DNA from: Ferrimonas senticii DSM 18821
GTDB taxonomy: Bacteria > Pseudomonadota > Gammaproteobacteria > Enterobacterales > Shewanellaceae
Length of the DNA stretch: 64,000 bases
Direction of reading: 5' to 3'
Assembly: GCF_000422665.1 (NCBI RefSeq)
Contig: NZ_KE383898.1
Location: 148,145 to 212,144, forward strand
This document shows, in pieces, positions 25,083 to 34,340 of this stretch (its first letter is position 1; the number at the start of each line of letters is the position of its first letter). The notes under the pieces were generated by a model, which saw nothing but the letters and a program-made list of their open reading frames with translations, had not been told where the DNA came from and searched no databases. The position numbers were made by a program, and so were the translations under genes.

Positions 25083-25496
25083 ATGATCGATCCAACCATC
25101 CCACTCAGTGTGCAAGCGTTTAATGGTGACGACCTGCGTCAAGGCGACAGTGTTGTTGACGGTGTGTATGCACTGCTGCTAAGTACCGCGGTGGTCTGTT
25201 TTGCGGCGGCCTGCATCCATCTGTATCTGTACTTGCCAAGCGTGTGTCAGCAGGGGATCACCTACGATAACATCAAGGGCACTTGGGTATTTTGGATGTT
25301 TTTGCTGTCAGCAGTAGTGGCGATCCCAACCACGGTTAAGCTGCTTATGCGCTGCATTCGCGCTACCCATGAAGTGTCGTTTTACGCTTGGACCGTGGTG
25401 CTTATTGGTGGGGTGTTAAGTTTTGTCTATATTGTGTTCGGTATGAACATGATCAGCCGCGCCATGGCGATCATTTTGAGCAAATTCTTTAGTTAG
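25083..25496 (+). CDS. Small inner-membrane protein of unknown function
   Basis: The 137-residue product has three predicted TM segments (about 28-50, 68-88 and 104-128), with a short polar N-terminus. I recognise no family. A C-terminal MISRAMAIILSKFFS looks amphipathic. It has no operon partner: upstream is a mobile-element region and downstream is the convergent tamB. Codon use resembles the surrounding genes, so it is probably real. Confidence 0.6.
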   Translation: MIDPTIPLSVQAFNGDDLRQGDSVVDGVYALLLSTAVVCFAAACIHLYLYLPSVCQQGITYDNIKGTWVFWMFLLSAVVAIPTTVKLLMRCIRATHEVSFYAWTVVLIGGVLSFVYIVFGMNMISRAMAIILSKFFS

Positions 25497-25513
25497 TTCG
25501 CAGCCGGGGTTGC

Positions 25514-28500
25514 TCAGTTAATCTCAAACAGATAGTAGATGTCGAGCGACTGATTATCGTCCTCTTCCGAAACGGCGCTGACCGCCTCTAACCACAAACG
25601 TTGCAGTAAATAGTAGCGGACGGTCAGCTCCGATAACCCCTCGCCAAACACCTCGACCCCATATTTCACAAACAAGCGATCGCCAATATAGCCACTGACG
25701 GTGACTTGGGTTTGATCGCCGCTGCCTTCGGCATCCAGCTTAACCTGACGCAAGCCTAATTCTTCGCCGATGGCGGAGACCAAACCGCCAGTGGTGCCTA
25801 CGCCTACGCTTAAGGCGGCCGCCGCCCACAGCGAGCTATCGCCATCGGCATTAAGTCCCTGACCACGGATCAGGTAGGAGAGGATCTCTTGCTGCTCCAT
25901 GCTGCGATCAGCAAACAGGGTCAGTTTGGGTTGTTGCGGTACCCCAGTTAAGCGCACGCCAACGGTGAGATCTTCACTGTCGATTTGGCGCTGCGCTTCG
26001 ACGTCCAGATTAGGAATGGTTGGTGGACCGTTGAAAACCAACTGACCACGGGCGATCTGTAGACGTTGGCCGTAGGCGTCGAACTGACCATCTTGCAGTT
26101 TCAAATTGCCGTAGACCTGCACCGGTTGGGTCGGCAACTGTCGTACCTGCAGATTGCCGCCCATCACCCCGCTTACCCCCAGCGCATCGACCTGCATCTG
26201 TGGCGCCAGGGCTAAGCGCAGATCCAAGGTGGTGCGCTGCAGAGCGCTGCGCTGCTGTTCAATACCACCATCAATGAAGACCACATCGTCGCTCAGACTG
26301 ACCGCTCCTTTTGGCAACTCTTGCACCTGTAAGCGACCGCTATCAATGCCGATATCGCCGGTGATACTCAGTAGGGTGGGCGCCCAAATTAGGTTGAGTG
26401 TCGGCGACGCTTTGGCTTGCAGCAGAGGGGGGTAGAGAATATCCAGCTGTTGGCCGGTGAGTTTCGCCTCCAGTGCCAGAAGCTGCTGCCAATACAGCTT
26501 GCCGCTGAATTTCGCTAACCCTTCGCCAACCAAACTCTGCCCCTGAAATTGGCCATGATCGCCGTTGAAGTTAACACTCAGTTGCAGCTGCTCGAGCGTT
26601 GTTGGATTGATAAGGGTGCTGATTTTGCCGTCGCTCAGGGTTAATTGTCCTTGAAGCTGTGGTTGCTTCAGGCTGCCGCCGATCGTGATCTCGCCATTGA
26701 GTAGCAGCTCCGATTCGGTCAATTGCGGTAACCACACCAATAGCGGCGCTAGCTGCAACTGCTTGACTGATAACTGTCCTTGAAGCGGCCGCTCATCGTT
26801 GGTGCCAAGCAGGCCGCTTAACTGCAATGAACGCTGGTTATCGACCCGCAATTGGCTTTGATAGCGCAGCTGTTGCTGCTGCAAATTCAGTTTCAGCTGG
26901 CTGCTTAGCCATTTGAAGTTAGCGGGTGCTTGGCCAAAGCCTCGTTGCAGGCTGACGCTGCCGCCGCTATCACCAATATCGGCGGTAAGCATCGGATGTT
27001 GTTCTGGTGACCAGTTCAGTGCTAGTGAGCCAGTCACTTGCTGCTGGATCTGCATCTGTTGCGGTAACAGTGGCGCCAGCAGTTGTTCAATGGCGACATC
27101 CAACTGCCAGCTCATCGCGCCCCGTTGTCCCAGCAGTGATGGGCCGCGGGAGCAGGCACTGCCGCCTTGAGTTAACCAACAGTGTTGGCCGACGATGGCC
27201 TCAAACCGTTGCAGATCGGCCTTGATGTCGGTGGCCTGATTTAGACGTAGCCACCACTGCTGCCAGCGCAATTCCAGCTGTTGCAGTTGCCCATGCCAGT
27301 GTTGTTGATCCTGTAACTCACCAGCCAGCGCCAGTTGACCATCAATATTACCGCCAAGGCGGGCGGTTAGCCGTTGCTGGTTGATATCACCGCTAACTTC
27401 AGCACTGACCTGAGTGAGTGGTTGCTCAGCAACTAGGATCTGACCGGTAGTCACCGTCGCGTTAAGGCTGTGCTGGCGCAGCGGCAAGTAGTCGCCACTC
27501 ACTCGCAAACTGGCCAGTTCGAGCTCTCGGTAAGCGAGTTGTTCGGCCAACAGTTCAATGCTGACTTGCGGATCGTTCTGGTTGCCAGCGACGCTAAAGT
27601 CAGCGTGTAGTTGGCCGTTAAGCTCGGCTAGCCACGGGCTTAGATCGGCGCTGTAGAGACTGCCATTAAGTTGCCAGTTGCCTTGCTGTAAGCCGCCGTT
27701 GATGGCAACGGCGGTGCCATTAAATTCGCCACTTAGACCGTCGCTCTGCAGTTGCCATTGGCTGTTTAAACTGCCGTTGCCCCGCAGCGCCAGCGGTAAT
27801 TGCTGCCAACTGCCGCTGAGGTTCGCTTGTTCAACGGCAACCGTCCAATCGTTAGCATCGATAAAGTGCCCCTGAGAGCGGGCTTGGCCACTGAGTTGCA
27901 GCGGCAGGCGCTGATCCAGCTTAGCCAGGTCCAATCCTTGCGAACTCAGTTGGCCATCCCAGCGCACGCCGTGGCTAAGATCGATCTGGCCACTGCCGCT
28001 GGCTTGGCCGAGACCGCCGTCGATGGCAAAGGACTCAAGGGTAAAACGTTGCTGCTGGTGGCTGCCGCGAGCGCGGATCTGGGTTTGCGGATAGCCGGCG
28101 ATCAGCAGTTGACCGTCTGCGTCAAATTGTTGCGCCAACAGGTCGCCCTGACTCTCCAAATTCAGCCCTTGAGCCTGATATTGAATCGGGCCCTGCAATG
28201 GCCAGCGCAGGGCGGCGTTAGTCAGTGCCAGCTGGTAGGGGAGCTTGGCATCGGTGAGATCCAGCTTGCCAGACAGCTGCCCCTGCCAGGGGGCGATAAA
28301 CTCGGCGGTTAGCTGCGGCTTGCCGATGCTGTCGCTGATCTGCAGTGCCAATTCTAGACCTTGCAGTTGCGCCGCCCACGGCAGCTGCTTGATGGTGCCG
28401 CGCAAGCTGGCTGTCGCCGGGTAGTGATCACGAAACTGCATCTGATAGTCACCGCGCAGATTGGCCCATTGATGCTCAAGTTGTAGCTGGGTTAGCTGCA

Positions 28501-29254
28501 GTTGATGGCGGCGCCAGTGACCGTCAAACCCGGCGAATGCGATGCTCTGCTTAAGTGAGCCGGTGTTGATCTGCGCCTGAGTTACCCGGGCGGCGGCAAC
28601 ATTGATGGCGAACGGCAAGGCGACCTCGGGCAATGACGCCAAAGGTCCTAGCGTTGTTGTTGGCTCAGACGCCGGCGCGGTGGCTGGTGCTGCGGATGTT
28701 GCTTCGGCTTGGACTGGGATCTCGACCAACAGTTGGTGAATGTTGGGGGCGGCCAGGTTAAGCGCGGTTGGGCTGAACTCCAGCCCGGTGTCCAGTTCGG
28801 CGGCGCTGATAAGGATCGAACCCACTTGCACTCGCGTGTTGCTCAGCTGGGCATCGTCAACGTCAATCACGAACGGCAGTGGGATGCCATCGCTGCCAGT
28901 GGTCGCGGCGTCGCTATCTTGGCTGTCTCGGCGCTGTGGCAATTGCACATTGACATCGACGCCATCGGCTATCAGTTGTTCAGCACAGAGGCGACCATTG
29001 ATAAAACACCAAGGTCGCCAAGTGAGTGCGGCTTTGGCAAAGCGCACCTGAACCTTGCCGAGATCCAGCTGAAACTGCTGCAGGGTGATCTGTTGATGTA
29101 AGGTGCCGCTGACGTACTGTACCTGTAAAAACGGCAGGGTTTTATCCACTAGCCAGACGGTGGCTTGACTGCCGGTAGCGGTGGTTAATGCCAGTTTGAG
29201 CAGCAACAGCAGAGCGATTAGGGTCAGCAGTGGTGCCAATAACCAACGGTTCAT
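25514..29254 (-). CDS. tamB: TamB, inner-membrane/periplasm-spanning transport protein
   Basis: TamB is a bridge-like AsmA-superfamily protein linking the inner membrane to TamA and implicated in lipid transport and outer-membrane assembly. The 1246-residue product has an N-terminal membrane anchor (MNRWLLAPLLTLIALLLLL). A very long beta-rich, Gln-rich region follows, with the DUF490 domain at the C-terminus (SYLIRGQGLN, GVGTTGGLVSAIGEELGL, LFVKYGVEVF). I chose ATG 29254, which overlaps the tamA stop as ATGA; a longer in-frame extension upstream would lie inside tamA and is not needed. Length is close to E. coli TamB (1259). Confidence 0.95.
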   Translation of the reverse strand: MNRWLLAPLLTLIALLLLLKLALTTATGSQATVWLVDKTLPFLQVQYVSGTLHQQITLQQFQLDLGKVQVRFAKAALTWRPWCFINGRLCAEQLIADGVDVNVQLPQRRDSQDSDAATTGSDGIPLPFVIDVDDAQLSNTRVQVGSILISAAELDTGLEFSPTALNLAAPNIHQLLVEIPVQAEATSAAPATAPASEPTTTLGPLASLPEVALPFAINVAAARVTQAQINTGSLKQSIAFAGFDGHWRRHQLQLTQLQLEHQWANLRGDYQMQFRDHYPATASLRGTIKQLPWAAQLQGLELALQISDSIGKPQLTAEFIAPWQGQLSGKLDLTDAKLPYQLALTNAALRWPLQGPIQYQAQGLNLESQGDLLAQQFDADGQLLIAGYPQTQIRARGSHQQQRFTLESFAIDGGLGQASGSGQIDLSHGVRWDGQLSSQGLDLAKLDQRLPLQLSGQARSQGHFIDANDWTVAVEQANLSGSWQQLPLALRGNGSLNSQWQLQSDGLSGEFNGTAVAINGGLQQGNWQLNGSLYSADLSPWLAELNGQLHADFSVAGNQNDPQVSIELLAEQLAYRELELASLRVSGDYLPLRQHSLNATVTTGQILVAEQPLTQVSAEVSGDINQQRLTARLGGNIDGQLALAGELQDQQHWHGQLQQLELRWQQWWLRLNQATDIKADLQRFEAIVGQHCWLTQGGSACSRGPSLLGQRGAMSWQLDVAIEQLLAPLLPQQMQIQQQVTGSLALNWSPEQHPMLTADIGDSGGSVSLQRGFGQAPANFKWLSSQLKLNLQQQQLRYQSQLRVDNQRSLQLSGLLGTNDERPLQGQLSVKQLQLAPLLVWLPQLTESELLLNGEITIGGSLKQPQLQGQLTLSDGKISTLINPTTLEQLQLSVNFNGDHGQFQGQSLVGEGLAKFSGKLYWQQLLALEAKLTGQQLDILYPPLLQAKASPTLNLIWAPTLLSITGDIGIDSGRLQVQELPKGAVSLSDDVVFIDGGIEQQRSALQRTTLDLRLALAPQMQVDALGVSGVMGGNLQVRQLPTQPVQVYGNLKLQDGQFDAYGQRLQIARGQLVFNGPPTIPNLDVEAQRQIDSEDLTVGVRLTGVPQQPKLTLFADRSMEQQEILSYLIRGQGLNADGDSSLWAAAALSVGVGTTGGLVSAIGEELGLRQVKLDAEGSGDQTQVTVSGYIGDRLFVKYGVEVFGEGLSELTVRYYLLQRLWLEAVSAVSEEDDNQSLDIYYLFEIN

Positions 29255-31170
29255 AGCTCGGCTCCGATGGTTAAGTGCAAGCGAATTGGTGGATCGTCTT
29301 CGCTGATGCCATAGCCGACATCGGCGCGGATCGGGCCAATGGGAGAGATCCAATGCAAGCCGACGCCGACCGAGTAAGCCCAGTCGATCGCTTTGCCATC
29401 GCGCTCATTAAAGGCGTTACCACCATCGGTGAAGGTGGCGATGCGCCATTTATCGGTTAGGTAGTATTGATACTCGATACTGGCTGCCGCCATATAGCGG
29501 CCGCCAATGATTAGTTCCGAGCCATCGTCATCTAAGCGTGGTGCCAAACTTTGGTAGGCAAAACCCCGAACCGTTTGATCACCACCGGCGAAGAACCGTA
29601 ACGACGGTGCCAGTTGGTCGGTATTAGCGTCAGTAACATCGTTGATACCAAAATCCACGCGGCTGGTGATCCGGTGTCGATCCCATGGGGTGGTTACCCA
29701 GCGCCATTGTCCGCGAAAGCGGGTGGTTTCCTCACCATCGCTGTTCAGCGGTGTGCCGAACTCCAACAGATAGAACTGGCTGAAGCCATGAGTAGGATCC
29801 AGTGGCGGCCCACGCCTGTGGGTGCGACTGAAGCTGATCCCTGGCAGCAGATAGTCGGCCTGGTTACTGCGACCGGCCTGATCCCACTCCTCTTTGAGGT
29901 AACGTAGGAAGTAGCGGCGGGTCCAACTGTTGGTCAACACCGTTTGCCGGGCTACGCTGGCCTGCGCTTGGGTGCTGTCCAGATCGCCAAATGGCTCGCG
30001 GCCGAAGCTTAAGCCCAGTTGCAATTGATCGTTAATTGGGTGCTCTAGCGGAATTCGGTAACTGTGCGCCAGTTCTGGATTGATCCGTGAGATCTCCAGT
30101 CGAGTTTGTTGTGAATGGCCAAAGCGGTTGATCTGTGGCGTGCGCCAAGTGACCGAGGCACGCTCTTCAGTGTCGGTGGCGTAGCCTAGACCCACTTCAA
30201 AAGAGTGTCGTGGTGCCTTGCTGAGCGTCACATCAATTGGCACTTGATTGCTACTGCCTTCGCCTGGTTGGGGCAATACTCGAACTTCATTGAAATAGCC
30301 AACACTGGTGAGATCGCTGGTGAATTGGCTGATGGCATCGTTGTGATACAGGCTGCCAGGTTCAAATGGCACCAGCGATTGCAGTAACTCAGGTTCGAGA
30401 TCAGAGCCGCTGAAGTTCACTTGGCCAAAGCGAAAGCGCTTGCCGCTTCGATAATGCAGCACGAGCTCGGCTTGGTTATTGGCGCGATCAACCGCAAGGC
30501 GCTGGCTAACCATGGCGCCATTAAAATAGCCCCGCAGCAAACCGGTACTGATCAACTGATTTTTCAGCGCCTCGTAGCGGCCATGATTGGCAATGTCGCC
30601 AACGGCAATCGGCGTCTGTTGCTGCAGTGCCAGCAGTACCGGATCCTGCTGGCCTTCACCATCGATGATCACCGACACCTTGCGATAGCGCGTGGGCTCA
30701 CCGGCATCAACCGCGATGGTGATCTGCCACGGTTCGCTTGATTGGTCGAGGCTACTGCGGATCTGTGCTTGGTAGTACCCCAGAGCCTGCAACGCCTGTT
30801 GTACCTTGGTTTCCAGGGTAAATAGATACGCCGCTCGCTCTGGTGGCGTTGTCGGGAGTGGCAGTAAGAAAGCCGAGATGTTGTCTTTCAAGGCTCCTTT
30901 AACGCCGTTGACGATAAACACCAAGTTTGGCGTTTGCGTTTCGTTTAATCGTTGCCGTACCTCTTGACCAATTTTGCGACTTTCATTGCGGGTGGCGTCA
31001 ATGACTCGTTCGGTGGTGTCCAGCACTTTGATGGTTGGATCAATCAGCACTTTATCAGCGAGCGTATGGCCTTCGTCCGCAAGGGCAGTAAGGATTGGTC
31101 GTTCGGTTGCAGTTGCAGTGCTGATGCAGGTAACCAACAGCAGCGCGAGCAGCCGAATTACATGGTACAA
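29251..31170 (-). CDS. tamA: TamA, Omp85-family outer-membrane protein
   Basis: TamA is the outer-membrane partner of TamB. The 639-residue product has a signal peptide (cleaved around TATA, residue 22), about 70 extra residues before the POTRA region, POTRA domains to about 330, and a C-terminal 16-strand barrel. Barrel motifs include FFAGGDQTVRGFAYQSLAP (the VRGF signature) and the final ISPIGPIRADVGYGI. It is somewhat longer than E. coli TamA (577). The last residue is Leu, not the common Phe. tamA is upstream of tamB, overlapping by 4 bp. Confidence 0.94.
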   Translation of the reverse strand: MYHVIRLLALLLVTCISTATATERPILTALADEGHTLADKVLIDPTIKVLDTTERVIDATRNESRKIGQEVRQRLNETQTPNLVFIVNGVKGALKDNISAFLLPLPTTPPERAAYLFTLETKVQQALQALGYYQAQIRSSLDQSSEPWQITIAVDAGEPTRYRKVSVIIDGEGQQDPVLLALQQQTPIAVGDIANHGRYEALKNQLISTGLLRGYFNGAMVSQRLAVDRANNQAELVLHYRSGKRFRFGQVNFSGSDLEPELLQSLVPFEPGSLYHNDAISQFTSDLTSVGYFNEVRVLPQPGEGSSNQVPIDVTLSKAPRHSFEVGLGYATDTEERASVTWRTPQINRFGHSQQTRLEISRINPELAHSYRIPLEHPINDQLQLGLSFGREPFGDLDSTQAQASVARQTVLTNSWTRRYFLRYLKEEWDQAGRSNQADYLLPGISFSRTHRRGPPLDPTHGFSQFYLLEFGTPLNSDGEETTRFRGQWRWVTTPWDRHRITSRVDFGINDVTDANTDQLAPSLRFFAGGDQTVRGFAYQSLAPRLDDDGSELIIGGRYMAAASIEYQYYLTDKWRIATFTDGGNAFNERDGKAIDWAYSVGVGLHWISPIGPIRADVGYGISEDDPPIRLHLTIGAEL

Positions 31171-31359
31171 GGCGGGACTCCCAAGCGAGGCGGTGTTGAC
31201 GGGCTGTTAAGAGTGTAAGGGGAACAGCGTGACCAACCAAGGGCTTTGCATTGATAACAATGAAATATCGAGCACGCTAATCGGCTTATTTGGGGTTTCG
31301 ACACCGCAATAAACCGCTACAGTGAATAGAGTAGCTTGGTGTTTGTAGAGGGATGCTCG

Positions 31360-31776
31360 ATGGAATCGTTACTAATTGGCAACTACATGGTACGCCACCC
31401 GTTGGTGTTGACGGTGACGATGTCACTGGATCAAGCCGCCGAGGCGTTATTGCATTCGGGTCAATCGGGCGCGCCGGTTACCAATGACCAGCAGCAGGTC
31501 GTCGGCTTTGTTTCAGAGCAAGAATTGTTGAAACTGATGGTGAAAGATGTCTATCACTGTGAATTGCACGCCACCGTTGCTGATGTAATGCGCACCGATG
31601 TGTTGACGGTCTCGCCGCAGGACTCGATCTTAGCGTTAGGGGAACAGATGCTTTGCGATAAGCCGAAGATCTACCCAGTGCTGGACGAGGGCAAACTGGT
31701 GGGGATAATCAGCCGCAGCCGAGTGTTAGCGGCGCTGAACGACCATATGAAGCAATGTTTTCGCAATAGCGCTTGA
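31360..31776 (+). CDS. CBS-domain protein
   Basis: The 138-residue product is two CBS motifs forming one Bateman module. The first starts at about residue 8 (MVRHPLVLTVTMSLDQAAEALLHSG) and the second at about 70 (VADVMRTDVLTVSPQDSILAL). Such modules bind adenosine nucleotides and regulate partner proteins. I chose ATG 31360 with AGAGGG upstream; an in-frame GTG at 31336 is less likely. It is divergent from tamA, and cysE follows 67 bp downstream on the same strand. The partner is unknown. Confidence 0.88.
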   Translation: MESLLIGNYMVRHPLVLTVTMSLDQAAEALLHSGQSGAPVTNDQQQVVGFVSEQELLKLMVKDVYHCELHATVADVMRTDVLTVSPQDSILALGEQMLCDKPKIYPVLDEGKLVGIISRSRVLAALNDHMKQCFRNSA

Positions 31777-31843
31777 ACCGGGCTGAAGCGTCGATTGCTT
31801 TGGATTACAATAACCTGAATTTGAATCGTCAGGTACAAAAGGA

Positions 31844-32629
31844 ATGAAAGACCAAGTCTGGGCTCAACTGCGTGATGAAGCGACGGTTGTTACCCAAAAC
31901 GAACCGTTGCTGACCAGCTACGTTCACACCTGCATTCTTAGCCACAAAAGCCTAGGGGCAGCGTTGAGCTTTATTCTGTCCAATAAGATTGCTGACGATG
32001 TGATGTCGGCGTCGGTAGTGCGTGAGTTATTGGAAGAGGCTTACGCGGCCGAACCGGAGATCATCGCCAACGCCGCTTACGATATTGATGCGGTGTTCCA
32101 TCGAGATCCGGCCATCAAGCAGCAACTGACCATCTTACTGCACCTTAAAGGGTTCCAATCGCTGCAGGTGCATCGTTTGGCCCATTACTTGTGGCGCAAC
32201 GGCCGCGAACCGCTGGCGCTGTTGCTGCAAAGCCGCAACTCTGAAGTGTTTGGGGTTGATATTCACCCGGCGGCACGAATTGGCAAAGGGGTGATGTTTG
32301 ATCACGCCACCGGCATTGTCGTTGGCGAAACCGCCATCATTGAAGATAACGTCTCGATTTTGCAGTCGGTTACCTTAGGTGGCACCGGTAATGAATCGGG
32401 CGATCGGCACCCGAAGATCCGTACCGGGGTGATGATTGGTGCCGGAGCCAAAGTGCTTGGTAATATCGAAGTTGGCGAAGGCGCCCGTATTGGCGCTAAT
32501 TCCGTGGTGTTAAATGCGGTACCAGCGCATGCGACCGTGGTTGGGATCCCGGCGCGAGTGGTTGGCAAAGGCGGGTGTAAAACGCCCTGTGAAACCATGG
32601 ATCAAAACTTTTTATCCGAAGGGATCTAG
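31844..32629 (+). CDS. cysE: Serine O-acetyltransferase
   Basis: CysE transfers acetyl from acetyl-CoA to L-serine, the first committed step of cysteine synthesis. The 261-residue product has the helical N-terminal domain, then the left-handed beta-helix of hexapeptide repeats with the catalytic DIHPAARIGKGVMFDHATGIVVGE (His/Asp pair). The C-terminal tail ends in I, as in CysE proteins that bind CysK. The ATG follows AAAAGGA with almost no spacer, an unusually tight ribosome-binding site. The length is slightly below E. coli CysE (273). Confidence 0.96.
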   Translation: MKDQVWAQLRDEATVVTQNEPLLTSYVHTCILSHKSLGAALSFILSNKIADDVMSASVVRELLEEAYAAEPEIIANAAYDIDAVFHRDPAIKQQLTILLHLKGFQSLQVHRLAHYLWRNGREPLALLLQSRNSEVFGVDIHPAARIGKGVMFDHATGIVVGETAIIEDNVSILQSVTLGGTGNESGDRHPKIRTGVMIGAGAKVLGNIEVGEGARIGANSVVLNAVPAHATVVGIPARVVGKGGCKTPCETMDQNFLSEGI

Positions 32630-32657
32630 GCCGCAGTTATCTGAACCTAGCTAGAAA

Positions 32658-32688
32658 AACGCCGCCAAAGCTCAGCTTTGGCGGCGTT
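32658..32688. terminator. Bidirectional terminator between cysE and 81-aa gene
   Basis: A 15-bp perfect stem (32658-32672 with 32674-32688; AACGCCGCCAAAGCT and its complement) flanked by A- and T-runs. It serves cysE and the convergent small gene. Confidence 0.85.
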
Positions 32689-32704
32689 TTGCTGTCTGTG
32701 CCGG

Positions 32705-32950
32705 TTAACAAGCCAGCGCGACGCGGAGATCTTTGAAAAACTGTTTTCGACCAGGGCAGTGGTCGTCGCCGTGTTTACGATTCAGTTGATAGCAGCGGTT
32801 GGGCAGATTGATCGCTTTCCCCCAAAGCACTTCGCCACGGGGATTGGTGGGATAGAGTAGGGTTTGATTCTTGGCTTGCACCACGGCCACCGGAACTGGG
32901 CCAATGCTTTTTAAGTAAACTTGCCCATCGGCGTAAATGCTGTCTTTCAT
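32705..32950 (-). CDS. Conserved-looking 81-aa hypothetical protein
   Basis: The 81-residue product starts MKDSIYADGQVYLKSIGPVPVAVV and ends KQFFKDLRVALAC. It has no signal or TM. Three Cys residues and many basic residues lie in the C-terminal third (NRCYQLNRKHGDDHCPGRK). The ATG at 32950 has a strong AGGGAG site 7 bp upstream, which supports it as a real gene. I recognise no family. It converges with cysE. Confidence 0.6.
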   Translation of the reverse strand: MKDSIYADGQVYLKSIGPVPVAVVQAKNQTLLYPTNPRGEVLWGKAINLPNRCYQLNRKHGDDHCPGRKQFFKDLRVALAC

Positions 32951-33174
32951 CTGCGACTCCCTATATTGCTGCTGACCGAGTTTTATCCTCTTACCTTTCA
33001 TAGAGTTAACTTGGCTTACAACTACCTTATCAAGTTCCGTTTGCGCGGTATACACAGTAGTGTTACATGATTATGACATCGAGTTAATTTGTGATTGCCA
33101 TCAATGGCAGTGTAGCCAATCTTGAACGCACTGGCGCTGCTGGTATGCCGTCACCGTGGTTTTTGCTCTGCGCA

Positions 33175-33189
33175 GTCAACACGCCCTAG
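33175..33189. repeat. Solo copy of the MITE terminal repeat
   Basis: GTCAACACGCCCTAG here is identical over 15 bp to the right end of the element at 24634-24879. No second end is visible nearby. It is about 55 bp upstream of the thioesterase start and may be a remnant of an excised or decayed element. Confidence 0.45.
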
Positions 33190-33244
33190 TGTGATTGCTC
33201 TAGGTGTTGTTATAGTGGTCACATCAACCACTGGGAATGTGATA

Positions 33245-33724
33245 ATGGTTATGGAAAACAACTACGTATTAAAACTGTGGCGTAAGGTTAAAAGCTGGCC
33301 GTTTGGCTCGCGATTGATGGCGATGGCGATTGAGCGGCAAGCGCCCTATTTCAAAACCGTGGCGGTCAAGGTGTTGGATATCGTTCCCAACCGCGCTGAG
33401 GTGTTGATCACCAAGAAGCGCAAGGTGGAGAACCACATTGGTACTGTGCATGTGATTGCCATCTGTAACGGTTTGGAGTTTGCCATGGGGACCATGGCTG
33501 AAGCCTCGATCCCCAAGCATCTGCGCTGGATCCCCAAAGGCATGAGTTTGGATTACGTGGCGAAGGCCGACAGTGACATTCGCTGCGTTGCCAAAGTAAA
33601 TCCTGATGATTGGCAGCCCGGGGATCTTTATGTCGAAGTCATTGGCTATACCGCGAGTAACATCGAAGCGGTGCGCGGCACCATTAAACTGTGGATCAGC
33701 GAAAAACCAGCCAAAGCCGCGTAG
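33245..33724 (+). CDS. DUF4442 hotdog-fold putative thioesterase
   Basis: The 159-residue product matches the DUF4442 group of acyl-CoA thioesterase-like hotdog proteins. It has a basic N-terminus (LKLWRKVKSWPFGSRLMAMAIERQAPYF) and the hotdog helix in ENHIGTVHVIAICNGLEFAMGTMAEASIP, where N-H-x-G-T is the family signature. ATG 33245 is preceded by GGGA; another ATG lies two codons on. It is monocistronic, ending at a hairpin shared with the convergent gene. The substrate is not known. Confidence 0.82.
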   Translation: MVMENNYVLKLWRKVKSWPFGSRLMAMAIERQAPYFKTVAVKVLDIVPNRAEVLITKKRKVENHIGTVHVIAICNGLEFAMGTMAEASIPKHLRWIPKGMSLDYVAKADSDIRCVAKVNPDDWQPGDLYVEVIGYTASNIEAVRGTIKLWISEKPAKAA

Positions 33725-33733
33725 CACAAGGAC

Positions 33734-33760
33734 AATCGGCGAGCATTAGGCTCGCCGATT
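33734..33760. terminator. Hairpin between convergent genes
   Basis: A perfect 11-bp stem (AATCGGCGAGC at 33734-33744 with its complement at 33750-33760) with a 5-nt loop lies between the thioesterase and Mpo1-like stops. There is no real T-tract, so termination is only likely, not certain. Confidence 0.5.
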
Positions 33761-33771
33761 TACGGTCTAGC

Positions 33772-34257
33772 TCAGTTAGCCGAGACTGGCTTTGGCTGGT
33801 AGTTAATCCCTAGCTTTTGATAGATAAAGCTCAGCAGCCAGATTGGGCCAATCAACAGAAACTGCACATCTTCTAAAAAGCTCGGTTTGGCACCTTCGAT
33901 TTTGTGACCCACAAACTGCACCACCCAAGCGATCACAAACAGTAGCAACGCGGTTTGCCACAATGGCACGGCAACGGTTGCCAGATGCCATTCGATAATG
34001 CCCCAGTTGATGGCTGTGACCACAATCATCCCCAATGCCAGCGGTGGCGATAACCGAAAGTAGAATGCCAAGCTAACCAGCATCAGCACGGTAGCGCCAT
34101 TGACCAGTGGTAGTTGTGGTAACTGCAGATGCCACAGCAGCGCCAATACAGTCCAGACGATCACCGGCACGCATAGCCAGTGGATCAGTTTGTTGGTTGG
34201 ATTTTGGTGACTGACGCCGTAAGCATCCAGCCACTGTTGCACGTTCTTGTTTAGCAT
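33772..34257 (-). CDS. Mpo1-like (DUF962) membrane protein
   Basis: The 161-residue product belongs to the Mpo1/YGL010w family. It begins LNKNVQQWLDAYGVSHQNPTNKLIHWLCVPVIVW (conserved histidines H16 and H26 region), has four TM segments and ends with FVGHKIEGAKPSFLEDVQFLLIGPIWLL, containing the GHxxxE..P motif. Fungal Mpo1 is an iron dioxygenase that alpha-oxidises 2-hydroxy fatty acids; bacterial function is not established. ATG 34257 has GAGGT 5 bp upstream. It is divergent from the LysR gene. Confidence 0.88.
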   Translation of the reverse strand: MLNKNVQQWLDAYGVSHQNPTNKLIHWLCVPVIVWTVLALLWHLQLPQLPLVNGATVLMLVSLAFYFRLSPPLALGMIVVTAINWGIIEWHLATVAVPLWQTALLLFVIAWVVQFVGHKIEGAKPSFLEDVQFLLIGPIWLLSFIYQKLGINYQPKPVSAN

Positions 34258-34340
34258 GGTGACCTCAATATCGTGTGACATTAATCACACCCTATGTCAG
34301 CCTTACCTATTAATCCAATGCTGGTTTGTCAGGGTTATGT

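Noticed and set aside
24826..25086. 86-codon rightward frame after the MITE
   Set aside because: It begins inside the MITE palindrome, has no domain and no ribosome-binding site; the leftward frame at 24860-25048 is no better.
33096..33112. Palindrome TGCCAT-CA-ATGGCA before the DUF4442 gene
   Set aside because: Short and with no regulator context; it may be chance.
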